Assembly: GCA_016234955.1 (NCBI GenBank)
Contig: JACRNN010000204.1
Coordinates: forward strand, 1 to 39,350
Reading direction: 5' to 3'
Length of the DNA: 39,350 nucleotides
Source of the DNA: Deltaproteobacteria bacterium
GTDB taxonomy: Bacteria; Desulfobacterota; GWC2-55-46
Below, piece after piece: positions 32,759-39,350 of the stretch (position 1 is the stretch's first letter; each line of letters starts with the position of its first letter). The notes under the pieces were generated by a model that saw nothing but the letters and a program-made list of their open reading frames with translations, did no database searches and had not been told where the DNA came from. Both the position numbers and the translations under genes were made by a program.

Positions 32759-34954
32759 CTACTTGTACTGCTGATAATAATAGTAGTAGGAATGCCTGCT
32801 GGTGGAGACCTTGTTCAGAGCGGCGCCTATAACGTTTATCCCCGCCTTGGTAAACAGTTCCATGATATCGGCGATATGCTTTTTCTTGGCCTTGCCGCTC
32901 TCTATCACCAGGATGACCCCGTCTGCGGCCCTGCCTAATATCACGGCGTCGCTGGCCGCCAGGATCGGCGGGGAATCGATGATCACAAGGTCGTATGCCT
33001 CTTCCATGTCCTTTATCAGCTGGTGCATCTTCTTTGACTCGACGAGCCTGGCGGGGTCCGGCGGGATAGGCCCCGTGGGGATTATGCTCAACCCCTCCAC
33101 GCCGCTGTCCAGACGGACGGCGTTTTCATCCGCCTCACCCACGATGAAGCTGGTAAGCCCGATCGTCCTGGGCACGTTGAAATATACGGTGATCCCCGGC
33201 CTTCTCAGGTCGCCGTCTATCAGAAGCACCTTCTTGCCTTCGGTGGCCGCCTGTATGGCGAGGTTCGAGGCGAAGAAGCTCTTGCCCTCGTCCTGCACAG
33301 AGCTTGTCACAACGATGCTCTTTGGCGGTTTGTCGGTGGTGGCGAACCTTATGCTGTTACGTATGGTCCTCAAGGACTCCCTGATGGGCGACCTCGGGTC
33401 CGCCTCGTTGATGAGCTTAGGCTCCTTTTTCTTCAACATGAAGACGCTTCCGAGGTAGGTAAGGTGCTTTACGGCCTTGACGTCATCGGAGGTGCAGACG
33501 GAATCGTCGAGGTATTCTATCAGGAGGGCCGCGCCCATCCCGAAAGGCGCGCCGAGGACTATCGCTATGATCGTATTGAGAAAGAGGTCCGGGTGCCTGT
33601 GCTTGGAGTCGTTCCTGTCGTGGACTATCGCCGGCTCCACGATGTATATGCTTGAGACCGCCATGGATTCGGCCATGCCCATCTGGTAGCGGTACTTCAG
33701 CATGGAGTTGTATATGTCCTGCGTGACGTTCACCGAGAGTTGGAGCTGGGCGTAATCCGCCGACTTCCTCGGCAGGGTCATCAACTCGCGCTCATACTTC
33801 TTTATGATTACCGGCAGGGCCTGGTTCTGGCTCTCAAGCGAGGCCATGTCCACGTAATATCCGGCGAGTTTTACCGAGACGTCCTGGTAGACCGGGTCTA
33901 TGCCCACGGTCTCGCTGCCGAATATCTTCTTGAGCTCCTTGTCGAGCAGGTCCTTTGACTCGTTGATCTTGTTCCGTATGTCTATAACGGCGGGGTGCTC
34001 GCCGGTGTATTTCGTCCGCGACTCGGCAAGGCTCAGGTAAAGGTCCCTCAGCGTGACCTTGAGGTTCAGGACCATCTCGTTGTCCTTCATCTGTTCGGAG
34101 GTCTTCTGGTACTTGGGGATGGCGCTCAACTGGGACTCGGCCCTGGATATCGACGCCCTGTCCTTGAAGATGGCGACGTTGTTGTCGGAGACCTGCTTCC
34201 TGTAGTCCGATATCCTCTGCAGGAGGTTCGTCGTCTCGGTATCGAGGTTTACGGTCTGCTCCTTCTCCTTGTAGTCCTTGAGCTCCTTTAGCGCGTTCTG
34301 GTATTCAGCCCTGGTCCTCTCTATGTTGGCCTCTATGAATTTGGAGACGCCCTTGTAGTCCTCCCTTACCCTCTTCAATTCGTCTCTGATAAAGGCATCG
34401 GCCATCTTGTTCGCCAGGGCGGCCGCCTGGACATTGTCCGGTGAAACCGCCTCTATTTCAATAAGGTCCGTCGATTCGTTCTGTTCGAAGTCGACGTGCG
34501 GCCTCGGTAATATCATGGCGAGGACGGAGGAGTCGAGCAGGTCGTCGGCCGTCATGACCTCTTCGGTCGACTCCACGTTGACGCCGAGGAGGCGCAGAAA
34601 AGGCCTCAAGAGGGGGATCGCCTTCATTATCCGCGCCCTTGTCCTCTCCCTCGTGACCTTGAGCTCGGATACGACCCTCTCGGCCACGGGCCTCACTCCG
34701 GCGAGGGCAAGGTAATCGGCCCTGTCGGTGTCGGTTAAGGCGGTGGTGGAGGAAGTCCCTGAGCTCTGCAACCCTATGCTTGAGAGGATGGAAGAAGAGG
34801 CCGCGGACCTGCGCAACAGCACCTGCGCGGTCGCGTCATACCACGGCGTTATTAAAAGCGAGCCGGTGACTATCGTGAGGAAGACGGCAAAAAACAGGAT
34901 TATAGCCGTCCACCTCCTCCTCCAGAGGATTTCGAGAATATGTCTAAGTTCCAT
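32759..34954 (-). CDS. Wzc-type chain-length determinant with bacterial tyrosine kinase domain
   Basis: This inner-membrane protein controls polymer length and export by autophosphorylation. The 731 residues have an N-terminal Wzz domain with a first membrane helix (16-36), a long coiled coil (about 190-420), a second helix near FLNTIIAIVLGAPFGMGAAL, and a BY-kinase domain: Walker A SSVQDEGKS (to residue 559), Walker A' LLIDGDLRRPG (577-587), Walker B VIIDSPP (657-663). It ends in a tyrosine cluster, Tyr723-727 and Tyr730. AGGGGA lies upstream of the ATG, 30 nt after the Wza stop. Confidence 0.93.
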   Translation of the reverse strand: MELRHILEILWRRRWTAIILFFAVFLTIVTGSLLITPWYDATAQVLLRRSAASSSILSSIGLQSSGTSSTTALTDTDRADYLALAGVRPVAERVVSELKVTRERTRARIMKAIPLLRPFLRLLGVNVESTEEVMTADDLLDSSVLAMILPRPHVDFEQNESTDLIEIEAVSPDNVQAAALANKMADAFIRDELKRVREDYKGVSKFIEANIERTRAEYQNALKELKDYKEKEQTVNLDTETTNLLQRISDYRKQVSDNNVAIFKDRASISRAESQLSAIPKYQKTSEQMKDNEMVLNLKVTLRDLYLSLAESRTKYTGEHPAVIDIRNKINESKDLLDKELKKIFGSETVGIDPVYQDVSVKLAGYYVDMASLESQNQALPVIIKKYERELMTLPRKSADYAQLQLSVNVTQDIYNSMLKYRYQMGMAESMAVSSIYIVEPAIVHDRNDSKHRHPDLFLNTIIAIVLGAPFGMGAALLIEYLDDSVCTSDDVKAVKHLTYLGSVFMLKKKEPKLINEADPRSPIRESLRTIRNSIRFATTDKPPKSIVVTSSVQDEGKSFFASNLAIQAATEGKKVLLIDGDLRRPGITVYFNVPRTIGLTSFIVGEADENAVRLDSGVEGLSIIPTGPIPPDPARLVESKKMHQLIKDMEEAYDLVIIDSPPILAASDAVILGRAADGVILVIESGKAKKKHIADIMELFTKAGINVIGAALNKVSTSRHSYYYYYQQYK

Positions 34955-34984
34955 TTGATTCCCCTACGCGCAAAGTTTTGAAGT

Positions 34985-35755
34985 CTATTTGGCCGGGATG
35001 GAAAGCGGCGTCGTGGCGCCGTCCTTGCCCGTAAGGACGTTCTGGACCTGCGGCCACAGCACTATCCCGCTCTCCAGGTTCACTACAGGCGAAAGTATCT
35101 TGCCCAGGTGCGAGAAGTACCAGCTGACGTCCGCTATCGTCACCGACGGCACGTAGACGATGTCCCCGCCGCGTATAGGACTGTTTTCAGCCTTCGCATT
35201 GCCGGCGAGCAGGCTTGAGATGTTGACGGATTTAACCTCGGCCTTCTCTCCCGCGCGCCTTATCAAAAGCACGTTCTCGAGCTTCGCGTCCAGGGTGGCC
35301 CCGCCCGCCTTGGCGATGGCCTCCATCATGGTCACGCTGGAATCCACCGTGAACACGCCGGGGCTGTTTACCTGGCCGAGCACCATCACCTTTTGGCTCT
35401 GGACGGTTGATACGTTGATGGTTATCTGCGGGTCCTTGAGGTACTTCGAGAGCCTCGCGGTCATATCGTCCCTGAGCTTGAAGATGGACATGCCGCCGGC
35501 CTGCACGTCCCCTATCAGCGGGAACATTATCTTGCCGCCCGTGTCTATCTTGAGCGTCCTATGCAGGTCGTCGTTCCTGTATATCGTTATATCGACCGTA
35601 TCGCCGGGGCCGAGGATGAACTCGGAAATCCTTACCTCCTCTATCGGCGGCTTCTCCTCCTTCTCATCGACCTTGACCGGCGCGGAGGCGCACCCGGCGA
35701 GAACGACCATTATAAATACCAGGCCGATATGGATTGTCCCTTTTAGATATTTCAT
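34985..35755 (-). CDS. Wza-type polysaccharide export lipoprotein (OPX, SLBB domain)
   Basis: It forms the outer-membrane/periplasmic exit channel for the polymer. I start at 35755, which gives a lipoprotein signal ending LAGC (Cys22) and has AAAGGG upstream; longer starts would run into the dehydrogenase gene. The 256-residue protein has a Poly_export domain (ISEFILGPGDTVDITIYRND) and an SLBB domain (VMVLGQVNSPGVFTV, AKAGGATLDAK, GGDIVYVPS). It is a short OPX without an evident long C-terminal barrel. It is directly upstream of the Wzc-type kinase. Confidence 0.92.
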   Translation of the reverse strand: MKYLKGTIHIGLVFIMVVLAGCASAPVKVDEKEEKPPIEEVRISEFILGPGDTVDITIYRNDDLHRTLKIDTGGKIMFPLIGDVQAGGMSIFKLRDDMTARLSKYLKDPQITINVSTVQSQKVMVLGQVNSPGVFTVDSSVTMMEAIAKAGGATLDAKLENVLLIRRAGEKAEVKSVNISSLLAGNAKAENSPIRGGDIVYVPSVTIADVSWYFSHLGKILSPVVNLESGIVLWPQVQNVLTGKDGATTPLSIPAK

Positions 35756-35787
35756 ATGTACGCACCCTTTCATGCCGCAACGCGCTT

Positions 35788-36948
35788 TCACAGCTTCACC
35801 ATTACCTTGCATTCGTTCCTGTTTACGGAGGCCTTGAGCGCCTCTATCGCGCCGTCGAAGGGGAACCTCCTGGAGATCATGGGAGAGGGGTCGAGCCTCC
35901 CGCGGGAAATGAGGCTTATGATGTTCGGGAATATGCCGTACCCCGCGTGCCCCCTTGCCCCCACTATCCTGTTCGCGCCTGATACAAGCCGGTCCAGATG
36001 CATGGGTGTGCTTGCGGCCGCCCGTCCGAGATATATGATCCTGCCCTGGCTGGCCATCGACCTCTCCATCTCCGGTATCGTGAGAGGGGCGGCCCCGGCG
36101 GCCTCGACCTGCACCCCGGCCCCCTCTCCCCGTGTAAGCTCCATGACCTTATCCGACGGGCTCTGTCCGCCCAGCCCCCTTGAATTGAAGGCGTAATCGG
36201 CGCCCATGCGCCTTGCGGCCTCCACCCTGCCGTCATAGACGTCGAAGGCTATTATAAGGGACGCGCCGCAGACCCTTGCAAGGGCTATGGCCCCGAGCCC
36301 TATGGGGCCGGCGCCGTGCACCACGACGGTCGCGCCGGGGAGGAACCCCCCCCCGGCCACGAAGATCCCGTTATACGCGCACCCTATCGGCTCGATAAGC
36401 GCGCCGATGTCGAAGATATCCTCCTCGGGGTACGCCTCCCTCAACCCGTCTATCTTCCAGCAGTACCTCTCGTTGACGGCTACGTACTCGGCGATGGCCC
36501 CGTTAACGCTCAGGCCCAGGAGCTCCACGTTCTCGCACTGGTTCGGCGCCCCGCCCCTGCATGAGCGGCAAAGGCCGCACCACATTACGCTCTCCACGGC
36601 CACAAGGTCGCCCTTTTTAAGGTTCGCGGCCTTTCCGCCGGTCTCCTCCACCACCCCGGAGAACTCGTGGCCGAGTATGCACGGGAACCTGGCCAGACCC
36701 GAAAAGAGTATATACCCGTCTCCGTCCGTCTCGTACAGATGGGTGTCGGAGCCGCAGACCCCGCATGATTTGACGCGGATGAGCACCTCGGTGTCCTCGG
36801 GCGCCGGCGCCGGGGTCTCTCTTATCTCGAAGACCGGGTCCTTCCAGACCTTGCTCCCGACCAACGCCCTCCTGCTCGCGCTCTCCCGCGCGCTCAAGGG
36901 GTAGCCCTCCCTCGGCTTCCACTGCGCGTCGACGAAAAGCGCCTTCAT
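35788..36948 (-). CDS. Zinc-dependent medium-chain dehydrogenase
   Basis: It oxidises or reduces an alcohol/carbonyl with NAD(P). The catalytic zinc region is SCGVCGSDTHLY and GHEFSGVV; the structural zinc site is CGLCRSC...C (CGLCRSCRGGAPNQC); the Rossmann motif is GAGPIGLGAIALA. The start at 36948 overlaps the ligase stop (ATGA); an in-frame GTG two codons earlier is less likely. At 386 residues it is typical. The sorbitol/inosose-like group is plausible, so the substrate could be a sugar or polyol for the surface glycan, which is inference. Confidence 0.87.
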   Translation of the reverse strand: MKALFVDAQWKPREGYPLSARESASRRALVGSKVWKDPVFEIRETPAPAPEDTEVLIRVKSCGVCGSDTHLYETDGDGYILFSGLARFPCILGHEFSGVVEETGGKAANLKKGDLVAVESVMWCGLCRSCRGGAPNQCENVELLGLSVNGAIAEYVAVNERYCWKIDGLREAYPEEDIFDIGALIEPIGCAYNGIFVAGGGFLPGATVVVHGAGPIGLGAIALARVCGASLIIAFDVYDGRVEAARRMGADYAFNSRGLGGQSPSDKVMELTRGEGAGVQVEAAGAAPLTIPEMERSMASQGRIIYLGRAAASTPMHLDRLVSGANRIVGARGHAGYGIFPNIISLISRGRLDPSPMISRRFPFDGAIEALKASVNRNECKVMVKL

Positions 36949-38456
36949 GCGCACTCCATCTCAAGCGCCTTTTTGTTTATCTTGCCGCTCCCGGTCTTAG
37001 GAAGCTCGTTCCTGAACTCTATTATCCTCGGGACCTTGTAGTGCGGGAGCCGGGCCCTGCAGAACTTGAGTATATCTTTTTCCGTGACGGCCCTGAAACC
37101 CTTCAAGGCTATTATCGCCTTGGGCACCTCGCCCCTCAGGTAATCCTTCGCCGCTATCACGGAGACCTCCTTGACGTCGGGGTGCTCAAGGAGCGCCGCC
37201 TCTATTTCAGCGGGGTAGACCTTGAGCCCGGCCACCTTCATCATTCCGGTCCTTCTCTCGACGAAGTAGAAGTTCCCGTCCTTGTCCTTCCTGCCGAGGT
37301 CGCCGCTCCGGTACCAGCCGTCCCTGAAAGGGTCCTTGTCCGCGGTGACTTCCTCGTAGTACGAGCCTACGACGCCGGGGCCCCTGAAAATCATCTCCCC
37401 GACCTCTCCCGGCGGCAGCTCCCGCCCGTTCTCATCGACTATCCGCACTTCATAGGAGCGGCACGGCCTTCCGATGGAGCCTGGGATTATCTTCTCCCCG
37501 AAGCGGTTGGCTATCGCTATGCCGGTAGTCTCGGTGCTCCCCCACACCGGTATGATATCCGCGCCGAGCTTCTTCCTGAAGGCCCGGATGAGTTCCTGGC
37601 GCGTGTACATGCCGCCGCTCTCCGGTATCCTCAGGGAGCTCAGGTCATAGGTCCTGTATTCGAGGAGCTCAAGGAGGTTCTCGTACATCGGGGCAAGCCC
37701 CATGACGCACGTCACCCCGTGCCTTGAGACGGCCTCGGCGAGCGATTTAGGCGATATCCTGTCGACAAGCACCATCGTCCCGCAAAGGTATAGCGCCCTG
37801 GCGAATATCTCGTGAGGGTGCGCGAACGGCGCGAACATGCAGAGATGGACGTCGGAGGCGGTGAGCGCGAGCGCGTCCACGGAGGCGAGCGTGTTCCAGT
37901 ATATGTTGGCGTGCGTAGTTACCGCGCCCTTTGATTCCCCGGTCGAGCCGGAGGTGTAGTTCAGGTATACGGGGTCGTCCGCCTTTATGTCAAGGGATGG
38001 GGCGGCGGGCGCGCCGGTGAAGGGCAGGTCGTTGAGCGAGAGCCGCCCCTCGACCTCTGCGTCCGAGACTATGACCTTGACATCGAGGCCCGGGCAGAGC
38101 GAGACGGCCTGGTCGGCCAACGGCAGGAAGGAGCTGTGCACCAGGAAGGCGCGCGGGGTTATGGCCATGAGTATCGCGGATATCTTCTCGGCGTTGAGCT
38201 CGAAGTTGACCGGGGCGGCCAGCGCCGCGGCCTTGGCCGCCGCCAGAAAGCCCATTACAAGCTCGGGGACCCTCGGCATCATCATGGCGACCCTGTCGCC
38301 CCTCCCGACGCCGAGGCCGATCAGCCCTCCGGCAAGCCCGTTTACCCGCCGGTCGAGGGCCGAGTACGATATCCTCTCGTCGTAATATAATATCGCGTCC
38401 TTCTCAGGCTCAGAGAGGGCGTTTTTCTCGATCATCTCAACAAGCGTCATTTCCAT
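36945..38456 (-). CDS. AMP-forming acyl-CoA synthetase/ligase (ANL superfamily)
   Basis: It activates a carboxylic acid as an acyl-AMP and then a thioester. Motifs in 503 residues are YTSGSTGESKGAV (P-loop), VWGSTETTGIA, YRSGDLGRKDKDG and the catalytic Lys near the C-terminus in KTGSGKINKKAL. Met1 and Met3 are both possible starts. It is coupled to the dehydrogenase (ATGA) and lies 77 nt after the sugar transferase. A ligase of this kind is unusual in a Wzx/Wzy locus; it might charge an acid used to decorate the polymer or a lipid. Confidence 0.88.
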   Translation of the reverse strand: MEMTLVEMIEKNALSEPEKDAILYYDERISYSALDRRVNGLAGGLIGLGVGRGDRVAMMMPRVPELVMGFLAAAKAAALAAPVNFELNAEKISAILMAITPRAFLVHSSFLPLADQAVSLCPGLDVKVIVSDAEVEGRLSLNDLPFTGAPAAPSLDIKADDPVYLNYTSGSTGESKGAVTTHANIYWNTLASVDALALTASDVHLCMFAPFAHPHEIFARALYLCGTMVLVDRISPKSLAEAVSRHGVTCVMGLAPMYENLLELLEYRTYDLSSLRIPESGGMYTRQELIRAFRKKLGADIIPVWGSTETTGIAIANRFGEKIIPGSIGRPCRSYEVRIVDENGRELPPGEVGEMIFRGPGVVGSYYEEVTADKDPFRDGWYRSGDLGRKDKDGNFYFVERRTGMMKVAGLKVYPAEIEAALLEHPDVKEVSVIAAKDYLRGEVPKAIIALKGFRAVTEKDILKFCRARLPHYKVPRIIEFRNELPKTGSGKINKKALEMECA

Positions 38457-38533
38457 CGCGTCATCCAGGGTGTATTGAGCCGCCTGACGGTCATCCGAAA
38501 AGGCCCGTCGACAAGCATAGCGAGCTGAGAATT

Positions 38534-39350
38534 TTAATAGGCGCCGGCTTTTTGAAAGACGACCTTTACCGTCTTGAACAGGATTTTGAGGTCGAGCCAG
38601 AGCGACTGGTTCTTCACGTAATCGACGTCATAGCGTATCCAGTCGTGGAACGAGGCCTCGCTCCTGCCCTGTACCTGCCAGAGGCCGGTTACGCCGGGCT
38701 TCACCTTGAGCCTGATCGACCTCCAGCTCGGGCTGAACTTCATCTCGTCCATTACAAGGGGCCTGGGTCCCACGAGGCTCATCTCGCCGCGCAGGACGTT
38801 TATGAGCTGCGGCAGCTCATCAAGGCTGGTCTTTCTGAGCTTCTCCCCGATGCGCGTCACCCGCGGGTCGTTGAAGAGCTTGAACATCGGGCCGTCGACG
38901 TTTTTTTCGGCGACGAGTTTTTGCTGGAGAGAGGGGGCGTCCTTGACCATGGTCCTGAATTTGTACATCACGAAGTCCCTGCCGTCCTTCCCGCACCGTT
39001 TCTGGCTGAAGACGCACGGCCCCTCGGAATCGCGCTTTATCATGGCGCAGATAAGAAGCATCACGGGCGAAAGGAGCGCGAGGAGGACGGCGGAGGCCAA
39101 TATGTCCATAAGCCTCTTGGTAAAGAGGAAGGCCTTGTGTTTTAAACTCCCGAAGTTGAGCTTGAGGGACTCGGTAACTCCCCTGAGCTGGTACCTCGAC
39201 GGCACGAGATTCAAGTCCCCGAGCCTCAAGTCCTCCACCACTATCTTGTTCTCGAATTCATCCTCCGAGCACACCCTCACCCCCCTGCCGGCGATGCAGT
39301 ACTTGAGTGAGGAATCCTCCTCCATCTCGCACCCGTCAAGCAGGATGCTC
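38534..39350 (-). CDS. Polyprenyl-phosphate sugar-1-phosphate transferase, C-terminal part (5' end outside window)
   Basis: It starts glycan synthesis by moving a hexose-1-phosphate to undecaprenyl phosphate. The frame stays open to the window edge past the first methionine (39325), so the gene is truncated by the window. The 272 visible residues include a membrane helix (ILASAVLLALLSPVMLLICAMI), then the transferase core: FSQKRCGKDGRDFVMYKFRTM, SLDELPQLINVLRGEMSLVG, GPRP and KPGVTGLWQVQGRS. The N-terminal part (SILLDGCEMEE, then FENKIVVEDL) suits the regulatory region of WcaJ/EpsB-like enzymes. Confidence 0.92.
   Translation of the reverse strand, partial: SILLDGCEMEEDSSLKYCIAGRGVRVCSEDEFENKIVVEDLRLGDLNLVPSRYQLRGVTESLKLNFGSLKHKAFLFTKRLMDILASAVLLALLSPVMLLICAMIKRDSEGPCVFSQKRCGKDGRDFVMYKFRTMVKDAPSLQQKLVAEKNVDGPMFKLFNDPRVTRIGEKLRKTSLDELPQLINVLRGEMSLVGPRPLVMDEMKFSPSWRSIRLKVKPGVTGLWQVQGRSEASFHDWIRYDVDYVKNQSLWLDLKILFKTVKVVFQKAGAY

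Noticed and set aside
38515-38524. Possible third copy of the interspersed repeat (10-bp match to CTCGCTATGC)
   Set aside because: The match is too short and the flanks do not align.
1-39350. CRISPR arrays, rRNA genes and cobalamin riboswitches
   Set aside because: I looked for regularly spaced repeats, rRNA-like stretches and B12-box motifs and saw none; a covariance-model search would be needed to exclude weak riboswitches.

Overview
The window reads as a GC-rich chromosomal segment from a Gram-negative bacterium. A glnD-xerD pair, a NapC-like tetraheme cytochrome, cysDN, LPS-type glycosyltransferases, an outer-membrane export lipoprotein (Wza type) and many B12-type radical SAM genes suggest a deltaproteobacterial/Desulfobacterota-like or Nitrospirota-like lineage; the sequence alone does not settle which. 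Codon use leans on AGG (Arg) and ATA (Ile), and the only tRNA present is tRNA-Arg(CCU), which reads AGG.

Layout. Plus strand, 1-2654: the 3' part of glnD overlapping xerD. At 2655-2957 transcription converges on a gene-free stretch holding an interspersed repeat. From there to the right edge every gene is on the minus strand. Reading in the direction of transcription (right to left): (1) 39350-28149, a Wzx/Wzy-type exopolysaccharide locus: sugar-phosphate transferase, AMP-forming acyl-CoA ligase, zinc dehydrogenase, Wza, Wzc tyrosine kinase, CpsB-type phosphatase, Wzy-like polymerase/ligase and a secreted beta-propeller protein. (2) 28073-19671, a tightly coupled set: Wzx flippase, alkaline-phosphatase-superfamily phosphodiesterase, LpxL-like acyltransferase and three consecutive B12-type radical SAM enzymes. 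(3) 19472-10804: a lipoprotein of the sulfatase fold, a second LpxL-like acyltransferase, an alpha/beta hydrolase, a GT9 glycosyltransferase, a DUF362-ferredoxin protein, a fourth radical SAM enzyme and a GT2 glycosyltransferase. (4) 10692-5059: a molybdopterin/tungstopterin oxidoreductase, another phosphodiesterase, cysD and cysN. (5) tRNA-Arg with its own promoter and terminator, then a tetraheme cytochrome, a stand-alone RAM-domain protein and an outer-membrane-like protein.

How the genes may work together. Units 1-3 look like one cell-surface programme: a glycan is started on a lipid carrier, flipped, polymerised and exported, while lipid-acting enzymes and radical SAM enzymes build or modify a lipid or lipid-linked glycan. 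The most unusual part is a module used twice (alkaline-phosphatase-superfamily enzyme followed by an LpxL-like acyltransferase), where both acyltransferases lack the usual acidic residue of the HX4(D/E) motif, together with four radical SAM enzymes and a ferredoxin-type partner. I do not know the product; the lipid/glycan reading is inference from gene families and context.

Non-coding structure is rich: a 188-bp element with near-perfect terminal inverted repeats that supplies an acyltransferase stop codon, an inverted pair of REP-like palindromes, a 14-nt repeat array, an interspersed repeat in full and deleted forms, and an imperfect tandem repeat upstream of the propeller gene.
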